Of a stretch of 64,000 nucleotides of DNA, positions 34,640 through 46,406 are shown piece by piece. The DNA is from Buddleja alternifolia (lineage: Eukaryota > Streptophyta > Magnoliopsida > Lamiales > Scrophulariaceae): NCBI GenBank assembly GCA_019426215.1, contig CM033393.1, positions 23,500,591 to 23,564,590 on the forward strand, written 5' to 3'. Positions within the stretch are counted from its first letter, which is position 1. Each line of letters begins with the position of its first letter. Made by a program: the position numbers and the translations under genes. Below the pieces are notes generated by a model. That model saw only the letters and a list, made by a program, of their open reading frames with translations, was not told the DNA's origin and did no database searches.

Positions 34640-36437
34640 AGACGCCGGAGCATTCCTCGGTAAGACAAACATTTCATTTTCCTCCCACTTTTGCTTGTTA
34701 GATAAAATATCCTTGAAGAACTTAACATAATTTGGCATTTGCAAAATAGTGTCCACAAAAGGAATATTTATCCTCACCTCACGAAGAATAGACAAAATAC
34801 AGAGAAAACTCGGATCCATCTCCTTCTTTTTCGTCTTCTGTTCATTTGGGAAGGGTAGACGGATCTCAATGGGACGAGACAGAGTGGAAATCGAAGGACT
34901 AGGGCCGGATGAAATAGGAGGTGGAGCCTGGGCACTGATATCGGCTCCCGGGCGCGAGATGGTCAACGCCTCGGTGCCGTCAAGATGGCGCTCATGCGCG
35001 GATGTGCGAAGCGATTCTTCCTGCTGTGTCATATCTGGCTCCTAGGCGCCGTCTGAACCACACCTAGGCGCAAGTGTGCAAAGCGAATTTTTAGTGCTGA
35101 GTGTCACCGGTGCCTGGGCGTGAGGAACTTCGCGCTCGGGCGCGGGCATGCGAATAGGATTACTTTCAACTTGTTTCCCACTTCTCAAAGCAATGGCATG
35201 GCACTGTTCTTTCGGGTTCTTCTCCGTGTCACTTGGTAGGGTACCCGGGGCTCTTCCACTCAGCGTGGAGGATATTTGACCTATTTGTGTCCTCATATCC
35301 ATCATTTCCATGAACATATCCTTCATCATATTGCGGAGTTCATTGATCGACGTATCCGATTTCGTTATATGATCATCAAGTCGCTTGTCGATTATGGGAG
35401 GTCGTGCTTGTCCTTGCCCTTGTACATTGAGATTTCCTTACCTCGGAGGTGGGTTGTTAAAAGGAGGCCTCGAACAGGTTGTTGAAAGAGGGCCTCGGGG
35501 GTTTATAAATGCCCGATTGTGCGTTTTGTGCGGGGTTTGGCCTCTTTGGGAAGTTTTCGAGTACATGAAAGTTCATTTGGTGCCAGTTATGATTCCCAAC
35601 AAAATTTATATCTACAACCTCCGGTTTCGGGGCAACCACTTCCTCTAATTCTTGCACACAAGCAACCTTTCGATTCAGTGGATGAAGCTCATCATCATCT
35701 TTGGGGTAAAGTTCATCCTCTCTAACCATTTGCTCAAGCTTAATCCACACGGTCCTACTATCAAGACCCAAAAGGTCACCACCGGCTCCCGCATTGAGTC
35801 GGTGTCGAATCCGAGATCGGACTCCGTTATAGAAATGTTGCACTTGCTCGTCTCGGGTATAATTGTGATCGGGGCACTTTCGTAGCATACCTTTGTACCT
35901 TGCCCATGCGGATGCTAAAGACTCGTTCCTTGTTTGTTTGAACCCTTTGATCTCACTTCTAAGCTCGTTGATTTTTGATGAAGGGAAGAATTTGTTGAGA
36001 AACTCATCTACTAGATCATCCCATGTTCCAATTGATTGTGGAGGCAATGACTTGTACCAAAGAGTCGCCTCATCTTTCAAGGAGAAGTGAAATAATCGGA
36101 GGCGGATGGCATCTAGATCTCATGGGTTGAATTGCATAGTAGAGATCACATTCTCAAAGTGATCTAGGTGGTCGTGAGGAGAGTCTCACGAGTCACCATA
36201 AAAAGGCTCCTCTTGAACCATCCTGAACATATGAGAAGGAATGTGGAAATGTGGAGTAGAAAAGTCTGGGAAGACAACGGGTCCCGGTGTAGTGTGTACC
36301 CGGGGTGGTTGATTTCCACGAACCGATGGAGGTGCCGGTTGCATAGCTTGGAGTATATTTTGCAACCATTCCCTATTTTCCGGGAGATTCATATCGGGAA
36401 AGTTCCCATTCGGATTAGGATTGAAATTGTGGGCCAT
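34640..36437 (-). pseudogene. gag: H2 gag
   Basis: The start ATG at 36435-36437 opens MAHNFNPNPNGNFPDMN. Stops near 36188 and 36120 interrupt the first part. The main open stretch (36080-35457) holds LWYKSLPPQSIGTWDDL, FLNKFFPSSKINELRSEI and RYKGMLRKCPDHNY, typical of Athila gag. Downstream, 35329-34640 carries MMKDMFMEMMDMRTQIGQIS, CHAIALRSGKQ and a Pro-rich region. No CCHC knuckle is obvious, which is usual for Athila. GGCGCC-type motifs sit within the coding part at 35040-35145. Confidence 0.9.
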
Positions 36438-36666
36438 TTACCGAACTCGTCTACTAGCTCGAAGAACACATTCTATATCGTGCTCAAAATCGAATAGGGG
36501 CTCGTTGGAAGAGTGGGTCATGCACCACAAGTCAAACCTTTCAATTAAGCACAAAAAAGAAAAACAAAAATTAGACTAATACAAAAATAAAAGAAAAGCA
36601 AGAAAAAATCAACAAACTAAGAATTATGAAAACGTAAACGAAAATCATAAACTAAAAATAAACAAG

Positions 36667-36684
36667 TCCCCGGCAACGGCGCCA
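36667..36684 (-). other. Primer-binding site of H2 (tRNA-Asp)
   Basis: On the minus strand TGGCGCCGTTGCCGGGGA, the canonical Athila primer site for tRNA-Asp. It lies six bases inside the LTR at 36691. Confidence 0.95.
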
Positions 36685-36690
36685 AAAACT

Positions 36691-38062
36691 TGACACGCTA
36701 ATACCTAACGTGCTTTAATAGCAAGTGTACTAGTCGTGGTAGTAATAAAAGTGAACAAAATAAGTTCGGGTTGTCGAACCACGGAGACCTGGATTTTAGC
36801 TTTAGATTTTCGATAAAAGAAAAAACAATTAAAGTAAATTGCACGAATTGATTGAATAAACGCAGGACAAAAGAGGAAAGGAGCTTTAGACTGAAACTCA
36901 CGTATGATAAAATGAGTAAGGCAAATGCTACAACCAAATCTACTCGTCAATATATATGAGTTACTCTTCGAATTATTAGACTCCTATTGCGTTGGTGGAA
37001 ACTCCTTAGTTAACTATTACCAAATGTCTCGGCTCATAATAATCCTATGATTATTTGACGGTTCTCTAAATATGTCTATCCAAGAATCTAATCAATAACC
37101 ATGCATTAAGGTTCTAGAGTTTCCCCGAAGAAATCCGGCTAACCGCACCCGGGAATCTTTACCTAGGGGCAATTCCTCATTTGTTTCGGATGATGTGTTA
37201 ATTCCCTTGAACCCTAACCTATCTTCTCTCGAATGACTAGATTATATTAGGCAAGATAGCAAGCATATGGTGATCAAGCACATGATTGGAATAAAAGCAT
37301 AAAATTAACACACAAAACAATAGGAGAATTAATACAAAAAATCACTTCATATATATTGACTCATAAATTTGGCCTTCACATGGCCTTAGTTCTACAAAAT
37401 TAGCTCATCATCAATAGCTCAAGAAGATCTAGAACAATCATATACATAATTATGAACATAAACATGTAATGAAAGCAAGTAAAAACTCCCTAAGGCTTGA
37501 TTGATGATGAATCCTAGTTTGAAACTTCAATCTCTAGCTTAATCCCCCTTCTTCTCCCTCCAAGATTCATGAATTTTCGACTCAAAATCCCAGGAAATGC
37601 CTTCCTTCTCCAGATTTTCGAACCCAAATAATGTGCTAAAAATTGACCTTTATAGGTTCAAGAAACGGTTACAGCGGCGCCCAGGCGCGGGTGGATCGGC
37701 GCCCAGACGCCGCCTACGTGGCAGGAGTTTCTTGGAGGAAAAGTCGGACGGCGCCCAGGCATGGATTATCTGGCGCTCGAGCGTGGGTAAGTGTGCGCCT
37801 AGGCGCGGGTCTGCGTGCAATTGCTGCTTCTCTGCATCTTCTGGTGCCTGGGCGCGAGTAATGTGGCGCCTAGGCGCCAGCGAAGCATCCCCTCTTGATC
37901 GTTTGATACGCTGTCTTTTGCTCTTTTCTTCGTGTGCTCCAGTTTATCACCTGAAATCACTTAACACCCCGATTAAACGCAAATGTAGCATGATTTAGGC
38001 AATAATTGAATCTAAAGCATAAGCATCACGGGCTTAAAAACACGTAAAAATGCCTCTTATCA
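36691..38062 (-). repeat. 5' LTR of H2, complete, 1372 bp
   Basis: Begins TGACACGCTAATACC and ends CTCTTATCA on the plus strand. It resembles LTR H in layout but is clearly a different family. It contains repeated GGCGCC(C/T)AGGCG-type motifs at 37672-37885. A minus-strand CCTATAAAG at 37648-37656 is a possible TATA box. Confidence 0.9.
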
Positions 38063-39229
38063 ACATGCTAGATCCAAATTGCTCAATTATACTTATAAAG
38101 GCTCTCGTTGAAGGGTTACGCTTATGTTGCTATGGTGAAAGCTCCTAGGGTAAAGAATAACCGATGTCTCGTGCTAAACTCCTATACTAGAATGACGATT
38201 TTTTAAGTATATCTATCCAGAAATCTAATCACTAAACACGCATTAACGCACTAGAGCTCACTCGATTTAGATCGAACAACTTCACCCGGGAATCTTTACC
38301 TATGTCTAGGGCAATTCCTCATTGGTTGTAGGTTATGGTGTGAATTTCTTGCACCCTAAGTCAATTTTCTCTCGAAATATTCCCCTAGGCATAAGATTCT
38401 AACATATGGTGATCAAGCATATGTCAAACAAGCAAAAACACAAATTCACACCACATAACAACATAAGAATCACTTCAAAAATCCTCTATTATAAGCATAA
38501 ATCACAATTTCGTCTTACATGGCCTTAGTCTTACAAGCTTAGCTCATAGTTGATGGCACAAAAGACATAGATGGATTTATATACATATTCATAGAAAATA
38601 ATGAAAATGGTAAGCTATTAAAATTCTCTATGTTGAATTGATGATGGATCTTCAAGTTAAATCTTCAATCTCCAAGATAATCTTCCTTCTTGATCTCTTC
38701 CAATTGATGAGAAAATGGCCCAAAAACCCAGAAAATCACCTTGAATCCCCAAGACTTCGAACCCCTTCTAATTGCTGAAATCTAGGTTTTATAGTCTCCA
38801 AAAACGGTTACAGCGGCACCCAGGTATGGGTGGATCGGCGCCTAGGTGCCGCCTACGTGGCGGAGATAACTTGGGAGAGAAGTCAAATGGCGCCCAGACG
38901 CGAGACAACTGGTGCTTAGGCGCGGAAGTGATTGTGCCTAAGCGTAGGTAATGTGTCGCCTGGCCGCCACGCTGCATAGCATTCTGTATTCATATATTCG
39001 GCTGGCGCCAGGGCGTGGCCGAACTGGCGCCTGGGTGCCAATCTGCGAAGCATCCTTTAAAAAATCATTAGATACGCCATCTTTTGCCCTTTTCTTCGTG
39101 CATTGTCGCTTCGTGCCTGAATTCACTTAATACACATATTAAACATATGAGTGGCACAAATCAAGCTATAAATGGACCTAAATTGTTAATTAAAGGGGTT
39201 AAGAACACATGCAAAAATGACTCCTATCA
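38063..39229 (-). repeat. Right LTR of H, part 2
   Basis: Resumes LTR H at ACATGCTAGATCC, matching 26608 onward, and ends CTCCTATCA before the TSD CACTT. It holds the terminal part that the left LTR has lost, including GGCGCC-type motifs at 38812-39040. Confidence 0.9.
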
Positions 39230-39234
39230 CACTT

Positions 39235-40184
39235 ACATCCTATAGGGTTGATACCTTCAGGATGATCTACCAAAGTCCAGACTTGGTTCGATTGCTTAGA
39301 ATCCATCTCTGTTTCCATGGCTTCTCGCCATCTTGAAGCATCGACATCCACCATCGCTTGATCATAGGTACAAGGATCATCTTCATGACCTTCTTATACT
39401 ACAGTGTGAAGCTCTGGTTCCCCCTGCAGTATATACCCATACCTCTCAGGTTCATATGGTATTCTACCAGATCTACGTGGTGGTTGTGCTACTATTGGTT
39501 CAGGCCTTGGTTGTTGGACAGATGTCTCTGAGGGAGTTTTATTTTGTTCTTCCAGAACAATTTTCCTAAATTTAACTCATCTTCAAGGAAGTGAGCTTGT
39601 AGATCTATGATGATTCTTTGATCATCATGCAGGTAAAAGAAGAATCCCATGGGATCTTCAGGATAACCAATGAAACGTCCCATGAGGGATCTTGTCTCCA
39701 ATTTGACATAAGCGGGACATCCCCAAATCTTAATGTGGTTAAGACTTGGTTTCCTATTACTCCACATCTAATGCGGAGTTTTAGGAATGGATTTGGAGGG
39801 ACATCTGTTCAATATATAAGCAGCAGTTAGGAACGCATGTCCCCACAACGAAATGGGTAAATCAGTATAACTAAGCATAGAACGAACCATGTCCAATAGT
39901 GTTTGGTTCCTTCGCTCAGCTACTCCATTTAGTTGAGAAGTTACTGGTGGTGTTAGTTGTAACATTATTCCTTGTTGTCTAAGGAATTCATCAAACTCGG
40001 CACTCATATATTCTCTTCCATGATCCGATCGTAGAGTTTTTATATTTTGCCCAGTTTGATTTTCTACTAAGGCTTTGAACTCTTTGAATCTTTCAAAGGA
40101 TTCAAACTTTTACTTCATCAGATACACTAGACCATATCTTGAATGATCGTCTGTGAAAGTGATGAAGTAGTAGAAACCCCCACG
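39235..40184 (-). pseudogene. pol: C integrase C-part and RT N-terminus
   Basis: Continues element C past H. In sense order from 40184: FYYFITFTDDHSRYGLVY (integrase first Asp region), SAEFDEFLRQQGIMLQLTPP, NGVAERRNQTLLDMVRSML (catalytic Glu), then IKIWGCPAYVKLE and GRFIGYPEDPMGFFFYL. The RT N-terminus up to the GCKW motif follows at about 39240-39300. Frame breaks lie near 39480, 39768 and 40080. It is cut on the right by solo LTR D. Confidence 0.9.
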
Positions 40185-42301
40185 TGTTAGAGTTAGTGCT
40201 CGGCGCACCAATTATTGGGCGTCATTCTTTGTAATAGTAACTCTAGAGTTGAACAATCGTTTTCTTATAAATAAATTCAATCTCTTTTTTATGTGTGGCA
40301 TGTCTTTATTCTTAAATTAGTTTTTACTTTGGCTTAGAATAAAGTCCCCAAGGATCGCACATAGCTATGGGACATCATTGCACATTGGGTGTGGCAATGA
40401 TGGAATATGTCTCGAAGGCTGTGATCTTTAAACATTGTTCCAAGTCGTGAAAGGGTTCATCGAGATAAAGGGATATCGATGCAACCCAAAAGACTTGCTC
40501 ATATGATGCATACTCTAGTAGAAGTGTATCTCGTTCATTAGATACTGGCACGGTGAAAGCCAATGCACATATGAGGGTTGCCATTGTGGTAATGGGCGAA
40601 CTGAACAACCCCATGGAAGTTTTTGAAATGGATTCCCAATCGAATGTGTAACTTCCAGTGGTCTTGTAGTATAAGAGTAATTCTTATGGACCTAAGATTC
40701 CATTGGATGTCTTATGCGTAACCGCGCATGTTCTTAATTTGTTACATGATCACTTTAGATGATCGAATATGGGCAGACTCAGACATGCATGTCTTATGTA
40801 GTAAGGCACGTGAGAATCAAGAGGAATCTATCTCTGACATTAGCCAGTCGGTTAATCTCCTATGGTTACGTAGTGAATCGACTTAAGGAATCTTCGGCCG
40901 AAGTATGATATCTAAAGAGGTGTAGGGTTTTCTCATTTAGATAGTCGAAGTTGATTTCGCATAACGTGGGAAACATAGTATTGAATTAATAGAGCTTCGA
41001 CCTTAGCCAATGCTCTAGATTCAATCGGGAGATTAGATAGAGAGATCTTACTTATGCGAGGATCAAGATCGCAAAAGGTGTATCTTTACTTTCGTTTTAT
41101 CTAGGTCTTCGGGACCTTATGCTAGGTGGGCAACTGCGATTTGTAAGTGCCGAGAATTAGCTTGATGACTAATTCGAGGCTTGATTAAATCAAAGGATTG
41201 ATTTAATCTAGTACTTTCCATTTTTGGAAGGTACACTAGCACTGTGGGAAGGTGTACTTACTAATAGATAGAAACGAGTCTAAGGGGTCACACACTAACT
41301 CGAGAGAGTCACTGCTTGAATAGATGTGATTAATCAATTTCGAGAAAATTGAGGAAATTAGGAAAGTGTAGTACTTTCCTAATATGGAATATAATTTAAT
41401 TGAAGGATTCAATTAATTTTACTCTTTTAATTAATGGACCTAGTAGAGTCCAAGTATTTTATTTAATTGGGTGGAGCCCAAGTTAAATAAATAAATGTTG
41501 GAATTAATTGGTTGGATTTAATTTGACTTGTATTTAATTGATGGGTTGTGCCTATAATTAAATTGAGAAGTTAAAATTGAACCCTAGAGTCCAATTGAAT
41601 ATGTTGACCGATTTCTTGAGTAAAAATAAGGGAAGGGGCGATTTTTACGATGTGGTGGAGGAGGAAAAGAGTTTTCCCCTTCTCCAAGTCTTCATAGGAT
41701 AAGGATTACTAGAGAGTTTAGGAGAAAGGAAGTTTCCTTTTCCTAATTGGACTCTAGGTGATCTTCACCTATAAATAAGAGATGAAGAAGACTAAAATTA
41801 TGATGAATCTTGCTAGAAAATTCGCCCCTCCCTAACCTACTAAAATCGGCCACCTTTCTCCCACTTCCAACAAGACGTCCTTCTATTCATGTGTTGAATT
41901 AAACGACTTAGAAAATATTCTTACCATTCACATAATCAAGCCTAAGTTAAGCTTAGAATCGTTTTGTTGTCTAGCACGCAAGGCAAGACGATTGGTGACT
42001 TCAACGAGGTGTGGATACATCTTAGAGGTGCGACGCTTAGAGCACTCTAAACCGAGAGATACGAAAAGACGACGGGCAATTTCTCACCCAAGGGAAATTG
42101 TGTGGATTTGCACCACAGGGTTGCTGAGATCCAAAGTACGAGGTGAAATGAAATTTTCGAAAGGTATAATTTCGTTTGCCTCCTTATCAAATTCGATCGA
42201 ACCAATTCCATATTCCTGTTTTCGGGTGGTTGTACGTTAACTTTTGTAAAATTTTAATTTCCGCTGCCACGTGCCACCCGAGGGAATGAGTCAGCCCAAC
42301 A
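40185..42301 (+). repeat. D: 2.1-kb solo LTR (copia-like ends) in C integrase
   Basis: Begins TGTTAGAG and ends CCCAACA, with perfect TSDs CCACG at 40180-40184 and 42302-42306. It contains no coding domain. A TATAAATA box at 41770-41777 suggests plus orientation with about 0.5 kb of R-U5 sequence after it. AT-rich AATTGA/TTAATT tracts lie at 41395-41560. A solo LTR is the simplest reading; a non-autonomous element without recognisable internal parts is possible. Confidence 0.8.
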
Positions 42302-42600
42302 CCACGAGCCATTTCTCCAAATGGTCCACAGACGTTGGTATGCACTAACCCTAAGACTTGAGTAGCTCTTTCAAAAGTCCATGTGAAGGGTGATCTAGCC
42401 ATCTTGCCTAAGAGACATGATTCGCATATTGGATAGGGATCCGACCCCAGTGAGCTTGCAAGCTTATCTTTTTCCATTTTTTGGATCCTGTGCTCCAGCA
42501 TGGCCTAGATGCCACTTGAGTCCTAGGTTAGCTTCTTGCCTACCACGTTTACGAGTCACAACATTCACATCAGATGAATTATGAACTTTTAAATAATACA
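42302..42600 (-). pseudogene. pol: C pre-integrase zinc region
   Basis: The GAG-pre-integrase/integrase N-terminus of C. Sense order gives HRIQKMEKDKLASSL, YPICESCLLGKMARSPF (CxxC of the HHCC zinc site) and GLVHTNVCGPFGEMARG, where the DVCGP motif normally supplies the first catalytic Asp: it reads TNV, so Asp is replaced by Asn. It joins the integrase at 40184 across D. Confidence 0.85.
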
Positions 42601-42649
42601 AACCATTAACTAAAGAAGCATTGCCAACTAATTTATTTCCATAATAAAT

Positions 42650-42940
42650 GTCTCAATTTAATTTAGAAAAACGGAATGTATATCCAATCTTAACTAAGAT
42701 AGGAATCGAAACAATGTTCTCAAGCCCCTTGGGCAAAAATAAAACATCATCTAATAACAATAAATATCTAGAATTCAAATAAAGAGAAGTAGATCCAATC
42801 CTAGTAGCCGCGACGCTTTCCACGATGCCTACTTTGATCATCAATTCTTCTCGGCCCAGCTTCCTACTTCTTTGCAGATCCTGATCCAAACAACAAACAT
42901 GGGCACTAGCCCCTGAGTACAGAATCCACAAAGTAGAAAG
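42650..42940 (-). pseudogene. pol: C aspartic protease, catalytic Asp replaced
   Basis: A copia protease with WILYSGASAHVC: the catalytic Asp of the usual LDSGAS is Tyr (codon 42917-42919). Downstream are VAATRIGSTSLYL and LLDDVLFLPKGLENIVSI, as in B (48045). A frameshift near 42930 separates it from gag. The MITE at 42973 lies just upstream in sense order. Confidence 0.9.
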
Positions 42941-42972
42941 ATGGTTATAGAACAGTTAGTTTCAGAAACAAA

Positions 42973-43418
42973 GGCTTTGTTTGGATGTGTTTTCATTTCA
43001 TTTTCAACCGTCATTTTCGAAAATTTATGGGGGAATGAGTTTTTTGATTTTTGAGTGAAAAAAAGTAGGTGTGTTTGGTTGTGTTTTTAAAAAATGGTTG
43101 AAATTGGTGATTATGATGTGTGAAATGATTGAAAAGTGATGATTAGATGAATAGTGTTGGATTTAAAAATTTAAAAGAGAGGAGAGAGAAATGTTTAAAA
43201 AATTGAAAGGAGATGAGAGAGAAAAGTGATAAAAAGAAATTGTGAGATGAGCGATGTGAAATGTAATTTTAAAGAAATGATTGAAATTTATTGGAAACGT
43301 AAGAATGAGAATGAAAATGAGAATATTTTCAGTTAAAAACAGTGTAAAGTGTGTATTTTCATTTTCAGATGAAAATGAAAATGGAAAAAGCAGTTTGAAA
43401 ACACAAACAAACAAGGCC
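42973..43418. mobile_element. MITE, PIF/Harbinger (Tourist)-like, 446 bp
   Basis: Imperfect terminal inverted repeats GGCTTTGTTTGGATGTGT and GGCCTTGTTTGTTTGTGT (plus and minus ends) with further subterminal inverted homology rich in ATTTTCATTTTCA. A 3-bp duplication AAA flanks it (42970-42972 and 43419-43421). It interrupts the gag-protease junction of C at an ELF/FVSET point. Family assignment by end sequence and TSD length is inference. Confidence 0.75.
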
Positions 43419-43421
43419 AAA

Positions 43422-44271
43422 GAGTTCCATACCTTTTGCGCCTTTGCGTAATTTGGGACAATTCCTCTTCTGGTGGCCAAGCTCACCGCACTCGAGACAT
43501 CTATTCGTTTTCTTAGGCCCTTTGCTCTTATAAAACTCTTGAGCCTTTCCCTTACCCTTGTGGACACCCCTTTGAGCTCCAAGTTCGCCAGACTGGTTCT
43601 TGTTCTTGTTCTTGTTCTTCTTAGACTTAGACTTTTTAGGTCCAGAAGAGATGACCAAGGCAGTTTCCTTTCCCTTGGGTTTCATATGAGATTGTGAAGT
43701 CACGAATTTGTTCATTAGCCCAGCTAAATTGCACTCTATCTCATTGTAGTTAAGGTTAACTACAAATTGAGAGAAGGAATCAGGAAGAGATTGCAACATT
43801 AAGTCAGTTTGAAGGGTGGCGTTCATGGTGAATTCCAGAGCTTCCAATTTTTCAATCCTCGAAATATTTTGAGGACATGATCACCAACCTTCTCACTTTC
43901 TTTCATCTTGGCTCCGAAGAGCTTTTTCGATATCTCATATCGAGCAGTAACTGTGCTCAACATAGAGCTCTACCAGGTGAGCTAGGATAGCTCTTGCAGT
44001 GGGCATCTTATCATGTGACCTTTGAAGATCATTGGTCATAGATCCCACCATCTTATCCTCTCACCCAGAGGTCATCCTTAACCCATTTTTCATGGGCTTG
44101 GACCTCTTCCTCGTTGGCACGTGTTCTAGCAGGAGCCACCGGGATATCAGCCTCCAAGACGTATCCCAGAGATTCCATATTGAGGACAATCCTCAAATTT
44201 CTAAGCCAGTCCACATAGTTGGGTCCAGTAAGAGTATTATTTTTTAGCAGAATTGAAAGTGGGTTTGTCAT
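43422..44271 (-). pseudogene. gag: C gag (copia)
   Basis: The start at 44269-44271 opens MTNPLSILLKNNTLTGPNY, the N-terminal copia gag motif also found in B. A damaged middle (about 43850-44050) is followed by TLQTDLMLQSLPDSFSQFVV and a Lys/Asn-rich basic run. The CCHC knuckle CLEC..GHQKRNC lies at 43458-43499. A MITE follows directly. Confidence 0.9.
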
Positions 44272-46392
44272 ATTTGAGAGAGATAAACGAGAAAATAACT
44301 GCAGAAAAGAACCAGACTTAATTAGATTACTTGTTTTGACTTAACCAAGAAAAATTAAGGACTTAAAATTAATCTTGGCTCCCATTGTATTTTTCGAATC
44401 CCACACTCCCATGTGAAAATCGGGAACCATCATTGGCATCGATTCCACATCGGGTATTGAGGTCCTCAACTAATTAAATGTATTGCAACCTAATCGGTTT
44501 TTGTCCCATTAATTATTTGAAGTGATATCTAATATCAATTTATCCAACAAACATTTCAATAGCTTTCCCCATAGTTCACCAATACGCAACTGAATAGGTT
44601 TCTAAGCTCGTGAACTACCCGAGTTCATTCCCACTAACCCCTATAATCTAACATTTGAATTTCACCTTGCAACTGAACAGGTTTCTGGGGTGACATATGC
44701 TTCGATTAACGCATTTCATGCACTTAATAAAATTTTAAATTATTTCTAAATGTATAACCCCCATAACTGGGAAGCATTACACATTTATAGTAATTTTAAT
44801 TTTAGAAAGCTTAGTGGAGGGTGAGGATATCAAACATCCTTTTCTAACTCGGTATTATTTATTTGGGAGAATTTAAATTGTCAAAAGTTTTGGTCTCATT
44901 TTGCATATTATTCAAATTATATAGTGCTTTTATTTTATATTGATCATGCATAAAAATACTACTAATAATCATCCCTTTCAATATAAATATTCATGGAATT
45001 TAAATAAATGAATAAATAAATGCATCACTCGATCATGGACTTTTACTAGAGGGTCCGAGCCAATGGGTCATCACAAAAGGCAAAAATTAAAACTTATTTA
45101 ACATTCATGGGCCTTTTGACTTTATCAATTTTGAACTATTCAATTTTAATTCCTAAAACAATTCATGCATTATTTTTAAAAATATAATAAATAGCCTCAA
45201 ACTTGATAACCCATAAAACATAAAGGTAAAATAAATAAACCTAAATCCATGATCGGTGTTTCAATCACATAATGCTCGCATCAATTAATACATGCTCGCA
45301 ATATTAAATCACTTATGTTGATTATTTAAAAATTTTGTTCAACTAAAAAGTCCTTTAATAAATTCCAACTTTTATGTATTATTTATTTCAATTAAAATCA
45401 TTCTAGTCCTAATAGATGACTTAGATATACAAAATTCAAAATTAAGTATATCTACCTTTAATAAAAATAAAATTAGACCAACTAAATAAATACGTAAATA
45501 TGGAATTCTATTTTATTTTGATTTAAAGCAATCATTAAATGGAAAGACTTTTTTTATTAAAGAATTAATTATTAATCGTCCAATAAAAATAATATATTCT
45601 ATATTCAAATATTCAAGTATTTTCCAAGTCGAGGAAAAATTAATAAGATTTAATCCACAAATTAATTATTAATCTCCAAGAAAAATAATTAATTATTTCT
45701 AATTAAATATTTAATTCCAATTAATCTTATTGGGCTCGATTTCATCAAACCAAGTTACCATCCTTTTTGTCTACTTGGATTTAATTTAATTGTGCTCAAA
45801 TTAAATAATTCGAAATAACATGCACACTTTACTAATTTCTATTGGGCTATTTTTCATTAAAACCAAATCACCTATCCAATGGCCCATTTGGAATTAATTA
45901 AATCAAGACCAAATTAATTAATAAATCGAGATTGATTAAATTTCTTGTTGGACTTAATTAAATTATATCGGGTCATCATCCTTTTGACCCACACGAATAA
46001 TTAAATTTACCCAAATCCAATTTCAATTTCGACCCATTACATGGCTGGTTATATGACCCGAATCCAAGACCCAGTTCAACGAATCGGGTGTGAAAACCCA
46101 CGACCCGTCGGGCCATGCACACAGCCCGACTGGCCGCGGCTGGGTAGCCTAGCCGTGCTGCAGCGGCGCACGTAGATTTCTCGTGGCTCTTCGAGCCCAA
46201 TTTTTCCTCGTTTCTGATTTTTTTCATCCATCATGAATATACCCAGATATACAATAAATAAAAAAAATCAAAATCTATGATTTAAACCATAAAAAATGCA
46301 GATTTAATTAACACATAATCGCATGCTTCAAAAACACATATTATGTATATCATAAATCACATAAACTCAATTAAATATGCGAATCAGAGATT
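44272..46392 (-). other. C leader (non-coding)
   Basis: A 2.1-kb untranslated leader with no credible gene. The part at 44700-44930 contains TATAACCCCCATAACTGGG and AGGATATCAAACATCC blocks that recur at 63430-63600. The 45000-45960 part is very AT-rich with TTAATTAAT repeats. A GC-rich island lies at 46060-46190. The layout mirrors the leader of B. Confidence 0.65.
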
Positions 46393-46405
46393 GGCTCTGA
46401 TACCA
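46393..46405 (-). other. Primer-binding site of C (initiator tRNA-Met)
   Basis: TGGTATCAGAGCC on the minus strand, one base inside the LTR end at 46407. Confidence 0.95.
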
Positions 46406-46406
46406 C

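Larger units (their letters stand above)
28209..38062 (-). mobile_element. H2: Athila-type Ty3/gypsy element nested in H
   Basis: A minus-strand element with 5' LTR (36691-38062), tRNA-Asp primer site, gag, protease, RT, RNase H, integrase and a third ORF (28790-30140), then a polypurine tract. Its 3' LTR is absent: the left edge (28208/28209) passes directly from H's LTR into H2's 3' untranslated sequence. A deletion took the 3' LTR and the adjacent bases of H. H2 itself is damaged in gag, RT and integrase. Confidence 0.82.
26390..39229 (-). mobile_element. H: Athila-type Ty3/gypsy relic inserted in C
   Basis: A minus-strand gypsy element flanked by perfect TSDs CACTT (26385-26389 and 39230-39234). 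Only the LTRs, a gag piece and the tRNA-Asp primer site remain; protease to integrase are gone. Its left LTR is fused directly to gag by a deletion. Its right LTR is split at about 216 bp by element H2 (parts 27993-28208 and 38063-39229). Confidence 0.87.

Noticed and set aside
37597..37998. ORF rich in Arg/Gly in LTR H2
   Set aside because: Arises from the GGCGCC motif cluster; LTRs of this class are non-coding.
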